From Flavobacterium aerium (lineage in GTDB: Bacteria; Bacteroidota; Bacteroidia; Flavobacteriales; Flavobacteriaceae), in contig NZ_JARQWR010000004.1 of assembly GCF_030766725.1 (NCBI RefSeq), positions 186,001-250,000 on the forward strand: 64,000 bases of DNA, written 5' to 3'. A program made the position numbers and the translations under genes. Below are positions 32,892-41,651 of this stretch, piece after piece. The notes beneath the pieces are model-generated. The model was given only the letters and a program-made list of their open reading frames with translations, was not told the origin of the DNA and made no database searches. Position 1 is the first letter of the stretch. Every line of letters begins with the position of its first letter.

Positions 32892-33874
32892 TAGTTATCT
32901 TGTTGATTGCTAAGAATGGAATCAATAATTAAGTCGGCATGAATCCTAGAATTCTCAATAAACCATTTTTGTGTTTCAAGACCACCACATACTACACCAG
33001 CCAAATATAAACCACTTATATTAGTTTCCATTGTTTCAGGGTTATATTGAGGAACACTTTTCCCATCATCCGATAAATGGATTCCCATATTCTGTAAAAA
33101 TTCTAGATCGGGACGATACCCTGTTAAGGCAAGAACAAAATCATTTTCAACAATTACAGTTTCTTCAGGAGTAACGATTTCAACTTGATGCTCTGTTATT
33201 TTGGAAATATTAGATTCAAAGTAAACTTTGATACTTCCTTCTGCAATTCGATTCTCAATATCAGGTTTTACCCAATATTTAACACGATCACTAATTACAT
33301 TTTTACGAATTACCATGATTACTTCCGCCCCTTTTCTCCAACACTCCAATGCAGCGTCTACAGAAGAATTATTTGCTCCAATAATAAGCACTTTGCTGAA
33401 AGCATATTCATGGGCTTCTTTATAATAATGCCTTACTTTTGGGAGACTTTCTCCAGGTATATCAAGATACAAAGGAATGTCATAAAATCCAGTAGAAATA
33501 ACTACATTTTTGGAAGTATAAGTCGCTTTGTTCGATTGAATGATAAAAGAATCAGAGTCCGTTTTAGTAACTTTTTCAACCGTTTCAAAAAGATTAATAT
33601 TAAAGTTGAAATAACGATGAATATTACGATAATAATCTAATGCTTCCTGTCTTCCTGGTTTTGGAGCAATACAATTAAAGGGAATATCACCAATCTCTAA
33701 ACGTTCTGCCGTTGAGAAAAAAGTCATATATAAAGGATAGTGAAAGATGCTGTTTACTATAGCACCCTTTTCTATTATTAGATAATTCAATCCTTTCCTT
33801 TGAGCTGCAATTGCACAAGCTAAACCTATCGGGCCACCACCTACAATAATGAGGTCGTATTTTTTGTCTATCAT
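32891..33874 (-). CDS. ypdA: YpdA-family FAD-dependent (bacillithiol-disulfide-reductase-like) oxidoreductase
   Basis: A 327-residue flavoprotein of the thioredoxin-reductase-like superfamily. FAD site IIVGGGPIGLACAIAA (9-24), central NAD(P)H Rossmann motif VLIIGANNSSVDAALECW, and the C-terminal flavin motif ISGLYLAGVVCGG are present. It lacks the CxxC pair of thioredoxin reductase, as in YpdA. In Firmicutes YpdA reduces oxidised bacillithiol; whether this organism makes bacillithiol cannot be told from this window. First gene of a coupled pair with the 110-residue protein; the promoter box ends 4 nt before the ATG. Confidence 0.88.
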   Translation of the reverse strand: MIDKKYDLIIVGGGPIGLACAIAAQRKGLNYLIIEKGAIVNSIFHYPLYMTFFSTAERLEIGDIPFNCIAPKPGRQEALDYYRNIHRYFNFNINLFETVEKVTKTDSDSFIIQSNKATYTSKNVVISTGFYDIPLYLDIPGESLPKVRHYYKEAHEYAFSKVLIIGANNSSVDAALECWRKGAEVIMVIRKNVISDRVKYWVKPDIENRIAEGSIKVYFESNISKITEHQVEIVTPEETVIVENDFVLALTGYRPDLEFLQNMGIHLSDDGKSVPQYNPETMETNISGLYLAGVVCGGLETQKWFIENSRIHADLIIDSILSNQQDN

Positions 33875-33878
33875 CCTA

Positions 33879-33886
33879 CAAAGATA
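33879..33886 (-). promoter_or_regulatory. -7 box of ypdA, positioned for a leaderless mRNA
   Basis: TATCTTTG on the minus strand, an exact TAnnTTTG match, ending 4 nt (TAGG) before the ATG at 33874. Confidence 0.6.
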
Positions 33887-33909
33887 AAAGATTAGTAGAG
33901 AGGAGCGAA

Positions 33910-34956
33910 TTATCTTTTTTTAATCAAATATAAACCACCTAAATTTCGATATTGATTGCTTGGAAAAAGAACCTGTATAAACCCAATATCACTATTTTTT
34001 GCAAATGGCTGTGGAGGATAATAAACATTAATTGTACAATCGTATTTTTTACCAAATCCAATGTCTTTGGAAATATCTTCTTTAAAATAAAGAAAGTCCT
34101 CCTTGAAAGCTAATTTAAAATAACCTGTTCCTGCCCAAGTGAGCGGAACATTAGTATAAGCTGCTTCATTAACAATGAAATTTTTGGTGAAATGAAGTAA
34201 TTCTAAAGGCTGTTTTGTTTTCTCTAAATCATAGAAACTTTTTTCGGAATTACTTTGGTTGTAATAACTATAAGGGAAATAATCGTTCGTTAAATTGTTT
34301 TTTAATGGAAAGAACCGCTCGTAACCTCGTTCAGGAAAATCTTTAAAATCCAGTTGATTTATACTCGCCATGTCCTGATAAATTCGAGAATCATTTAGAC
34401 GAGTATTCAGTGTGAACCATTTTCCATTCTGTAGAATATAAAAGATGAGAGAATGCCAATCTTCAGCAGGTTTATAAAATATACGATCTGCGGTTTTGTA
34501 ATAGTCAGTAAAAGTTTTCTCCCATTGTATAGAGTCCATTTTGAAATCGGCATTTAATTGAGAAGAAAATGATTTTTTTAGGGAATCACAAGTGCTAAGC
34601 CAATCAATATAAAAATCCTTTCCAAATAAAAATCCAGAAGGATAATCCAGGAATTCCACTGTGGAAAAATGAATACTATCGATGATTTTCCCATCCGAGG
34701 CAATTTTGGTAAAGTGATTCGAATCTTTTATTAAAATATATTGATTCGTTTTGCTATCAAATAATACATTATTTGCCGATGGAATGGAATCAACTTCGTA
34801 ATGCGCTGATTTTACACCATCTTCTAAATAATGGAATATAACGTATTCTTTCGGAGTCATTACCTCCGAAAACCAACGGGTTATTTTTCGATATTGAAAT
34901 AAATAAATTAGCGCTATAATAACGATAAAGAGTATAATCATGGTGGTTCTTTTCAT
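33910..34956 (-). CDS. Unrecognised membrane-anchored 348-residue protein
   Basis: I do not recognise this protein. It has one N-terminal hydrophobic helix (about 5-20, MIILFIVIIALIYLF) followed by a charged stretch, so the rest (about 320 residues) is probably periplasmic. The body is rich in aromatic residues and beta-like sequence, with scattered SKTNQYILIKDSNHF and TWAGTGYFKLAF stretches that could form a propeller or sandwich. No cysteine pairs or catalytic motif stand out. It starts 17 nt after the CYTH gene, so the two are probably co-transcribed. Confidence 0.75.
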   Translation of the reverse strand: MKRTTMIILFIVIIALIYLFQYRKITRWFSEVMTPKEYVIFHYLEDGVKSAHYEVDSIPSANNVLFDSKTNQYILIKDSNHFTKIASDGKIIDSIHFSTVEFLDYPSGFLFGKDFYIDWLSTCDSLKKSFSSQLNADFKMDSIQWEKTFTDYYKTADRIFYKPAEDWHSLIFYILQNGKWFTLNTRLNDSRIYQDMASINQLDFKDFPERGYERFFPLKNNLTNDYFPYSYYNQSNSEKSFYDLEKTKQPLELLHFTKNFIVNEAAYTNVPLTWAGTGYFKLAFKEDFLYFKEDISKDIGFGKKYDCTINVYYPPQPFAKNSDIGFIQVLFPSNQYRNLGGLYLIKKR

Positions 34957-34973
34957 ATCGCTATAATTGACGA

Positions 34974-35441
34974 TTACCAGTCTTTATAAGGGAATTGACT
35001 TAAATATGCATTGTAGTATTGTTCCTGTCCTGTAACCTCTTCTCCCAACCAATCTGGTTTCTCGAAAACATCATCTTCCGACTTAAGCTCGATTTCAGCA
35101 ATAGTTAAACCTACATTATCGCCATGAAATTCATCCACTTCAAAGAGGTGATTTCCTACCATAACTTCATAGCGGATTTTATCAATTACACCTCGTTCAC
35201 AAAGCGCTAATAGTGCTTCGGCTTCATTTGCAGGAATTTCTTTTTCCCACTCAAATCGTGTTGTGCCTGATGCATTCCCTTTTCCTTTAATTGTAAGATA
35301 ACCCTGATCACCTTTAATGCGTACCCGAACCGTTCGTTCCGGAGCAGAATTTAAGTAACCCTGAACAATTCGTTTTGAGATTGAAGCTTGCTTTTTAAAA
35401 GCTTCCGAAGTCACAAAAAATTTTCTTTCGATTTCTAACAT
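34974..35441 (-). CDS. CYTH-domain protein (triphosphate tunnel metalloenzyme)
   Basis: A 155-residue single-domain protein with the hallmark N-terminal EIERKF (residues 3-8) and the alternating charged strands of the tunnel fold (RTVRVRIKGDQGYLTIKG; TRFEWEKEI; KIRYEVMVGNHLFEVDEFHGDNVGLTIAEIEL). These enzymes hydrolyse triphosphates, often inorganic tripolyphosphate, in the cytosol; the short bacterial type here resembles NE1496/ygiF N-domains without a CHAD domain. Precise substrate unknown. Upstream gene of an operon with the orphan membrane-anchored protein. Confidence 0.9.
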   Translation of the reverse strand: MLEIERKFFVTSEAFKKQASISKRIVQGYLNSAPERTVRVRIKGDQGYLTIKGKGNASGTTRFEWEKEIPANEAEALLALCERGVIDKIRYEVMVGNHLFEVDEFHGDNVGLTIAEIELKSEDDVFEKPDWLGEEVTGQEQYYNAYLSQFPYKDW

Positions 35442-35523
35442 TGGGAATATTTTAGGAGCAAGTTAATGAATTTTAGTATTTGTATTTGTATTTTTACGAG
35501 ATAAGCACTAGAATAAAATAAAA

Positions 35524-37578
35524 ATGAAGTTTAGAAAAGTACGCAACAATAACCCTTTGGGGGATTTCTTTAAAGAAAATTTTGATGAAAATCAACTTTG
35601 GAAATACAAGACAGACGATGTAGAGTTATTGGTGAAGCTGATTAATATTATTAGACCAAAATACCCAAAATCTATAATAGAAGTTAGTCTAGAACCTCTT
35701 TTTGAAGTGCTTCGCCAAAATGAATCCTATCAGTCAGGACTTTCAGAATATCTAACACAACTGATTGCCAAACGTAAATTAAACCGAATCCTATCCGATG
35801 CGGGAATATTACAAGATACCGATTTCATTTATGAAGTAAGAAAGCGTCTTTTTGCTAAACTGCTTCCAGATCAGCCTCAAAAAGACACTTTAGAATACAT
35901 CTTAAATCAAGCCTTTTATCTAAATACAGATACTATTTGGGTAAATAAAATTCCTTGTGAAGAATTAGAAGAACTATTTAAAATGCTTCAATTCAAAAGC
36001 GTTTATAGTACAACAAAGCAATACGATGTATTGTCAGAGGTATTAGTGGCTATGAGCCTTATTACACAGCGTATTAGTGGGAGAGCAATGGAGTCCGATG
36101 TAATAAAGATGGTACCTGAATTTGATAATTTAGAAAGCCCATTCGTTGCATTTGAAAAGGAACTCTTGCAAATTGATTCAGAAATTAGGAATTCAGAGAG
36201 TCACTACATTACAGCAGACAACCTATACTACAAGCAGTTGTTAATTCTACATAAACAATGTAACGAATTTGTAGATAAAGCTTTCGCAAATAGCACAAAA
36301 TATGGAATTTCGCTAAAAGTGAATCAAAATCTTTTACGAATCAGGCAACAATTAGACCGTCTAAAAGTACTCATTCCGCTATTAGTTGTAAAAGAAGATT
36401 CAGACAAAGTAAAAAATACAATTCAATTAGGATTAAAACTAATTGAATACAATTGTTATAAAAATAATATCAGGAAACTGGTAAATGAGAGTACACAGTT
36501 GTTGTCCTATGAAATTACACAACATACCGCCAAAACTGGAGATCATTACATTACGGAAAATAGAAAAGAATACTTCAAGATGTTCTATGCGGCATTAGGT
36601 GGCGGACTAATTGTAGGTATTCTGTGTGTAATAAAAGTACTTCTTTCCAAAATTACCACCAGTGATTTTGGACATGCCTTTTTCTATAGTTTGAACTACT
36701 CCTTTGGTTTCATTGCGATTTATGTACTAGGATTTACATTAGCCACAAAACAACCGGCAATGACAGCTTCAGCTTTGGTAAGAGCACTAGAAGAAGGTTT
36801 GAAGAAAAAAGGAGATAGCGCAGAAAAGCATAAAGCCTTTGCTGTCCTATTCGCTCGAGTATTCCGTTCGCAATTTATTGCATTTGTAGGAAACGTTATC
36901 ATGGCCTTTCCAGTATCGCTATTAGGGATTTGGTTAATTGATTATGTATTCTATTATAATATAGCAGAAACAAAATGGCATAATCTCTTGACGGACTTAA
37001 GCCCAATTGCTTCGCTGGCAATATTACATGCAGCTATAGCTGGAGTTTTCTTATTCTTATCAGGAATTATATCCGGAAGTATTTCTAATCGCGATAAACA
37101 CAACCAGATCTACTATAGAATTCAAGAACATCCATTATTGAAAAAGAGTTTAGGAAGGATAAAAACCAAAAAAATTGCTGAAATATATGAGAAAAAATGG
37201 GCAGGAATAATTTCAAACTTCTGGTTTGGGGTTTTTATGGGTAGTACAGCTTCAATAGGGCTCTTTTTAGGACTTGATTTAGATATTCGACACATTACCT
37301 TCGCTAGTGGTAATTTAGCCTTAGGGTTGTACGGAGCGCATTATAATGTAGAATTGTCAATGATTATATGGGGAGTAGTAGGTATTGGTGTAATTGGACT
37401 AGTCAATTTCTTGGTGAGTTTCAGTTTATCTATGGGACTTGCTTTCCGTTCTAGAAATATACCATTATCAGAATTACGATTCGTTATTTCATCGATATGG
37501 TCTTACTTTAAGAAAAAACCATCACACTTCTTTTTCCCACCCAAAAACAAACTAAAAAAGATTGAAGTAAATCCATAA
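35524..37578 (+). CDS. SpecificRecomb (Gcr-like) family membrane protein
   Basis: A 684-residue protein of the family named site-specific recombinase after a gonococcal gene. The N-terminal half is hydrophilic and helical (about 1-345); the C-terminal half holds roughly six hydrophobic helices (about 358-380, 388-410, 455-480, 500-525, 560-585 and 615-645). No recombinase catalytic residues (tyrosine or serine recombinase type) are visible, so the family name is doubtful and a membrane role is more likely. Divergent from the CYTH gene; dinB follows 53 nt later with its own promoter box. Confidence 0.78.
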   Translation: MKFRKVRNNNPLGDFFKENFDENQLWKYKTDDVELLVKLINIIRPKYPKSIIEVSLEPLFEVLRQNESYQSGLSEYLTQLIAKRKLNRILSDAGILQDTDFIYEVRKRLFAKLLPDQPQKDTLEYILNQAFYLNTDTIWVNKIPCEELEELFKMLQFKSVYSTTKQYDVLSEVLVAMSLITQRISGRAMESDVIKMVPEFDNLESPFVAFEKELLQIDSEIRNSESHYITADNLYYKQLLILHKQCNEFVDKAFANSTKYGISLKVNQNLLRIRQQLDRLKVLIPLLVVKEDSDKVKNTIQLGLKLIEYNCYKNNIRKLVNESTQLLSYEITQHTAKTGDHYITENRKEYFKMFYAALGGGLIVGILCVIKVLLSKITTSDFGHAFFYSLNYSFGFIAIYVLGFTLATKQPAMTASALVRALEEGLKKKGDSAEKHKAFAVLFARVFRSQFIAFVGNVIMAFPVSLLGIWLIDYVFYYNIAETKWHNLLTDLSPIASLAILHAAIAGVFLFLSGIISGSISNRDKHNQIYYRIQEHPLLKKSLGRIKTKKIAEIYEKKWAGIISNFWFGVFMGSTASIGLFLGLDLDIRHITFASGNLALGLYGAHYNVELSMIIWGVVGIGVIGLVNFLVSFSLSMGLAFRSRNIPLSELRFVISSIWSYFKKKPSHFFFPPKNKLKKIEVNP

Positions 37579-37619
37579 AAACTGAACGCATAAGGAAGCC
37601 TTTCTATTCAAAATATGCA

Positions 37620-37627
37620 TAATTTTG
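37620..37627 (+). promoter_or_regulatory. -7 box of dinB, positioned for a leaderless mRNA
   Basis: TAATTTTG, an exact TAnnTTTG match, ends 4 nt (CTAA) before the dinB ATG. No good -33 TTTG is seen. Confidence 0.55.
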
Positions 37628-37631
37628 CTAA

Positions 37632-38714
37632 ATGGAAACGCCAGCCCCTTTACGAAAAATTATCCATGTCGACATGGATGCATTTTATGCATCTGTGGAG
37701 CAAATGGATAATCCGGAATTGCGTGGAAAGCCTATAGCCGTTGGTGGAGGAGGACCTAGAGGTGTAGTGGCGGCAGCAAGCTATGAAGCCCGGAAATTTG
37801 GTGTGAGAAGTGCAATAAGCGGGTATTTAGCTAAGAAAAATTGCCCTGAATTAATTTTTGTCAGACCCCGATTCGATCGATACAAAGAAATATCAAATAA
37901 GATCCGAAAAATATTTCATGACTATACCGATTTGGTCGAACCCCTCTCGTTGGATGAAGCCTATCTCGATGTAACATTAAATAAAAAAGGGAATCCAAGC
38001 GCTTCTTTAATTGCAGCGGAAATTAGAAAACGAATTTTAGATGAAGTAGGATTAACTGCCTCAGCAGGAATTTCGATTAATAAATTTGTAGCAAAAGTAG
38101 CCAGTGACTATAATAAACCAAATGGACAAAAAACAGTTGGGCCAGAAGAAGTCATTACTTTTTTGGAAGAATTGCCAATCCGTAAATTTTATGGAGTAGG
38201 AAAAGTGACCACAGAGAAGATGTACCAACTAGGGATATTTACAGGTTTAGATTTGAAAACAAAAACCGAAGATTTTCTAGTAGCACATTTTGGTAAATCG
38301 GGAGCCTATTATTACCACATCGTTCGAGGGATTCATAACAGTGAAGTGAAGCCCAATCGAATAGCCAAATCTGTAGGTGCAGAACGAACATTTGATGCAA
38401 ATATTTCTTCGGAAGTATTTATGGAAGAACGATTAGAAAATATTGCAAAAGAACTAGACAAAAGATTACAGAAATATAAAATTGCAGGAAAAACAGTAAC
38501 TTTAAAAATAAAATACAGCGATTTTTCACAGCAAACTAGAAGTAAAACATTACCCTATTTTATCTCTGACAAAAGCCTAATTCTAGAGACTGCGCTAGAA
38601 TTATTATACCAAGAAAAATTAAAAGATTCGGTACGGCTATTAGGAATATCTTTAGGAAATTTGAATACCGAAGTAAAGAAAGCCATCGTTGTACAATTGA
38701 AATTTGAGTTTTAA
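37632..38714 (+). CDS. dinB: DNA polymerase IV (Y-family)
   Basis: Error-prone translesion polymerase of 360 residues. Catalytic acidic residues are in IIHVDMDAFYASVEQ (Asp14) and the SLDEAYLDVT motif (Asp-Glu pair near 112-113); the fingers motif PIAVGGGGPRGVVAAASYEARKFGVRSA and the thumb helix-hairpin-helix (PIRKFYGVGKVTTEKMYQLGI) follow, then the little-finger domain. The usual C-terminal beta-clamp peptide appears weak (IVVQLKFEF). The PAS-only gene begins 20 nt downstream. The promoter box nearly touches the ATG. Confidence 0.96.
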   Translation: METPAPLRKIIHVDMDAFYASVEQMDNPELRGKPIAVGGGGPRGVVAAASYEARKFGVRSAISGYLAKKNCPELIFVRPRFDRYKEISNKIRKIFHDYTDLVEPLSLDEAYLDVTLNKKGNPSASLIAAEIRKRILDEVGLTASAGISINKFVAKVASDYNKPNGQKTVGPEEVITFLEELPIRKFYGVGKVTTEKMYQLGIFTGLDLKTKTEDFLVAHFGKSGAYYYHIVRGIHNSEVKPNRIAKSVGAERTFDANISSEVFMEERLENIAKELDKRLQKYKIAGKTVTLKIKYSDFSQQTRSKTLPYFISDKSLILETALELLYQEKLKDSVRLLGISLGNLNTEVKKAIVVQLKFEF

Positions 38715-38734
38715 TCAATCCTCTTAAAAAAGAA

Positions 38735-39250
38735 ATGAAAGATTTTGAGCAATATGATGAAGCCATCTCAAAACAGATTAATGATTCTAATGTCAAGCAA
38801 TTGCCATTAGAATCATGGGATTTTTATGGAAATTATTTGCAAGAGGTAAATGAAAACATTTTGGATGTAAAACAGCTTACCACATTAGCGGAGTACAACA
38901 GCTGGATAATGCACTGGGATATTGCCAAAGCTTTAGAAAAATCCCAAACTATTGTAGTGACCGATTTGACCGTATCAATTGTTTTTGCTTCACAAAATAT
39001 GGTGAAAATGAATGGATACCACAGAGATGAAGTGTTGGGGAAGAATCCTAAAATTTTCCAAGGGAATGATACTGATGCAGTAGCATTAAAAGAAATTAAA
39101 ATAGCGATTCAAAATAGAACAGCTTTTGAAAATACCATTATCAATTATTGTAAAAATGGAGAACCCTACAACTGCCATATAAAAGCATTTCCCATTTTTA
39201 ATAAGAAAGGAATAATCTCTCACTTTATTGCTTTTGAGAAAACTGTATAA
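38735..39250 (+). CDS. PAS-domain-only protein
   Basis: A 171-residue soluble protein: an N-terminal segment of about 60 residues of unknown fold, then one PAS domain (IVVTDLTVSIVFASQNMVKMNGYHRDEVLGKNPKIFQGNDTD...) ending with the final strand HFIAFEKTV. The LOV photoactive Cys is absent (GKNPKIFQG instead of GxNCRFLQ), so it is not a flavin photoreceptor. There is no kinase, cyclase or DNA-binding output domain, so it must act through a partner. It lies 20 nt behind dinB and is probably co-transcribed with it. Confidence 0.85.
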   Translation: MKDFEQYDEAISKQINDSNVKQLPLESWDFYGNYLQEVNENILDVKQLTTLAEYNSWIMHWDIAKALEKSQTIVVTDLTVSIVFASQNMVKMNGYHRDEVLGKNPKIFQGNDTDAVALKEIKIAIQNRTAFENTIINYCKNGEPYNCHIKAFPIFNKKGIISHFIAFEKTV

Positions 39251-39281
39251 AAAAAGACTGTCATTTCTGACAGCCTCTTTA
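39251..39281. terminator. Terminator between the PAS gene and the Bax-inhibitor gene
   Basis: Stem CTGTCA / TGACAG (39258-39263 with 39268-39273) extended by AAAGA/TCTTT across a small bulge, A and T flanks for both strands. Confidence 0.65.
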
Positions 39282-39304
39282 ACTATTTATATTTTTAAAC
39301 GAAT

Positions 39305-40072
39305 TTAGTTACGACTATTGATTTTCGATAATAAGCGTAAAAATTCTACGTATAACCAAACTAATGTAATCATTAATCCCATTGCGCTATACCATTCCAT
39401 GTATTTTGGAGCTTCCATTTCAGCACCTTTTTCAATTTGATCAAAATCTAAAAATAAATTTAGAGCAGCAATCACAATCACAAATACGCTAATTCCAATA
39501 CTCATTAATGAATTACCATGATGAACAGGAATAAAGCTGGTGAACATAGATAATAACCAAGAGATTATATAGTAAGTAGCAATAGCCAAAGTTGCTGCGA
39601 TGACAACACTTTTGAAACGCTCTGTTACTTTAACAATTTTAAATCGATACAAACCAAAACAAACCATAAAAGTTACAAAAGTTGCTCCTACCGCTTGGAT
39701 TACAATGCCAGGATACATCATATCAAAATAAGCGGAGATTCCTCCAATAAATAAACCTTCAAATAAAGCATATCCAGGAGCTAAAAAACCGGAGTGTTGT
39801 GGTTTGAATGAAGCGATAATCACTAATATTAATCCAACGATAGCTCCACCAATCATAGGAACAATTGGATTGATTCCAGTCATAGTCATATACCATGTTA
39901 CACAAGCAGTCGCAATTAATAAAGCTAAAAGGATGAAACTTTTATTGATTGTTCCTTGAACAGTCATCGTTTCAGTGTATACAGCAGGATTATCGATTAC
40001 TTGCGCATCGTAACGACTTACTTTTTGAAACGCTTTATCTTTCAAAAAAGGGTTTTTAGATTCTAGGGCCAT
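39305..40072 (-). CDS. Bax inhibitor-1 / YccA family membrane protein
   Basis: A 255-residue integral membrane protein with seven hydrophobic helices, beginning about residue 45 after a hydrophilic N-terminus (MALESKNPFLKDKAFQKVSRYDAQVID). Motifs PGYALFEGLFIGGISAYFD and ALNLFLDFDQIEKGAEMEAPKYMEWYSAMGLMITLVWLYVEFLRLL are diagnostic of the TMBIM/YccA family (pH-gated calcium leak in studied members). The start at 40072 is supported by a promoter box at 40094-40101; the longer frame to 40174 crosses that promoter and is rejected. Confidence 0.9.
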   Translation of the reverse strand: MALESKNPFLKDKAFQKVSRYDAQVIDNPAVYTETMTVQGTINKSFILLALLIATACVTWYMTMTGINPIVPMIGGAIVGLILVIIASFKPQHSGFLAPGYALFEGLFIGGISAYFDMMYPGIVIQAVGATFVTFMVCFGLYRFKIVKVTERFKSVVIAATLAIATYYIISWLLSMFTSFIPVHHGNSLMSIGISVFVIVIAALNLFLDFDQIEKGAEMEAPKYMEWYSAMGLMITLVWLYVEFLRLLSKINSRN

Positions 40073-40093
40073 AATTTTATTTTTTTTGAATCC

Positions 40094-40101
40094 CAAAAAT
40101 A
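40094..40101 (-). promoter_or_regulatory. -7 box of the Bax-inhibitor family gene
   Basis: TATTTTTG on the minus strand, ending 21 nt before the chosen ATG at 40072. Confidence 0.55.
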
Positions 40102-40157
40102 ATGAATTTTTAATCGATATGCTGAAAAATAGAAAGGTTGTAACATAATAATAACGA

Positions 40158-40196
40158 AAAAGAGCGCATTTCAAACTATGAAATGCGCTCTTTTAT
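40158..40196 (-). terminator. Terminator of pyk
   Basis: 15-bp perfect stem AAAAGAGCGCATTTC / GAAATGCGCTCTTTT with a 7-nt loop, just past the pyk stop on the minus strand. Confidence 0.85.
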
Positions 40197-40211
40197 TATT
40201 TTAGATAATCA

Positions 40212-41645
40212 TTATTCCATGATTTCAGATACTCTTAAAGTATTTACCATTCCCTTTTCTACTACAGGCATTGCAGCAAGGTTAATAAGCATGTCTCCTT
40301 TTTCAACATATCCTTTTTCTTTTGCAATTTGGTTAACGTCGTCAACCGTATCATCTGTACTTACAAATTTATCGTAAAAGATTGAAGTAACTCCCCATAA
40401 TAAACTCATTTGAGTTAAAATTCGTCGGTTAGAAGTAAACACTAAAATATGAGAAGAAGGTCTCCAAGCCGAAATTTGGAAAGCAGTATATCCACTATTT
40501 GTTAAGGTGCAAATTGCTTTTGCTTTGATGACATTTGCCATTAAAGCTGCATGATGACAAATCGTTTTAGTGATAAAACGTTTCGTACGAATTTGCGGTG
40601 TATTTTGTGGAACCTGAATCAAAGAAGAATCTTCAACAGCTTCAATAATTTGAGTCATTTTTTCAATAACCTGAACAGGGTAATTTCCAACTGATGTTTC
40701 ACCAGAAAGCATTACAGCATCAGCGCCATCCATAACAGAGTTAGCAACGTCATTCACTTCAGCACGTGTTGGTGTTAAGCTAGTAATCATAGTTTCCATC
40801 ATCTGTGTAGCGATAATTACAGGAATACGAGCAGTTTTTGCACGATTCACCAATTTTTTCTGAATTAGTGGAACCTCATGTGCTGGAACTTCAACCCCTA
40901 AATCTCCACGAGCAACCATTAAACCATCACAGAAAGCAACAATTTTATCGATGTTTTCCACAGCCTCAGGCTTTTCAATTTTTGCTATAATTGGAATTTT
41001 ATGATCCGAATTTTTAGCAATTAAATCCTGTAACTCTTCTAAATCTTTAGAAGTTCTTACAAAAGAAAGAGCAATCCAATCCACTTTGTTTTGAATAGCA
41101 AAAAGAGCATCTTTAATGTCTTTTGGTGTTAAAGCAGGTAATGAAACATTAGTGTTTGGTAAGTTTACCCCTTTTTTTGATTTCAAAGGACCACCCTGAA
41201 TAACACGAGCAACAACTTCATCAACTCTATTTGTTTCAAGGACTTCAAACATTAATTTTCCATCATCTAGAAGTACAAGTTCTCCTGGATTTACATCTTT
41301 TGGAAAAGACTTATAATTCATGTAAACTTTTTGTGCTGTACCCGGGATGTCTTCTGCTGTAGTAAATGTGATGATATCACCTTTGTTAACAACAACATCC
41401 TCTTTCATTACCCCTACACGAAGTTTTGGTCCTTGTAAGTCAGCTAATATAGAAGTGTTATATCCGAATTCGTCATTAAGACTTCTAATAATATCTATTT
41501 TTTCTTGTACATCCGTGTAATCGGCATGTGAAAAATTAACTCTAAACACATTTACACCTGCAAGAATCATATCGTTAATGATTTCTCTTGTGCTGCAAGC
41601 TGGGCCTAATGTGGCTACAATTTTAGTTTTTTTTCTTGTTGGCAT
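40212..41645 (-). CDS. pyk: Pyruvate kinase
   Basis: Glycolytic enzyme transferring phosphate from phosphoenolpyruvate to ADP. The 477-residue protein shows KIVATLGPAC, FRVNFSHADY, the active-site signature IPIIAKIEKPEAVENID with the catalytic Lys, GLMVARGDLGVEV, MLSGETSVGNYPV and a C-terminal effector domain. Length fits the bacterial single-copy type. It is the second gene of an operon with the IPExxxVDY gene (6-nt gap), a frequent flavobacterial arrangement. Confidence 0.97.
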   Translation of the reverse strand: MPTRKKTKIVATLGPACSTREIINDMILAGVNVFRVNFSHADYTDVQEKIDIIRSLNDEFGYNTSILADLQGPKLRVGVMKEDVVVNKGDIITFTTAEDIPGTAQKVYMNYKSFPKDVNPGELVLLDDGKLMFEVLETNRVDEVVARVIQGGPLKSKKGVNLPNTNVSLPALTPKDIKDALFAIQNKVDWIALSFVRTSKDLEELQDLIAKNSDHKIPIIAKIEKPEAVENIDKIVAFCDGLMVARGDLGVEVPAHEVPLIQKKLVNRAKTARIPVIIATQMMETMITSLTPTRAEVNDVANSVMDGADAVMLSGETSVGNYPVQVIEKMTQIIEAVEDSSLIQVPQNTPQIRTKRFITKTICHHAALMANVIKAKAICTLTNSGYTAFQISAWRPSSHILVFTSNRRILTQMSLLWGVTSIFYDKFVSTDDTVDDVNQIAKEKGYVEKGDMLINLAAMPVVEKGMVNTLRVSEIME

Positions 41646-41651
41646 TTCTTC

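Noticed and set aside
33185..33640. 151-residue plus-strand open frame
   Set aside because: Antisense to the well-conserved ypdA gene and lacks any promoter or family motif.
35524..37578. Mobile element suggested by the site-specific recombinase family name
   Set aside because: No integrase motif, no flanking repeats or tRNA target, and normal neighbours on both sides.
40073..40174. 34-residue N-terminal extension of the Bax-inhibitor gene
   Set aside because: It crosses an exact TATTTTTG box and the family starts at MALESKNPF.
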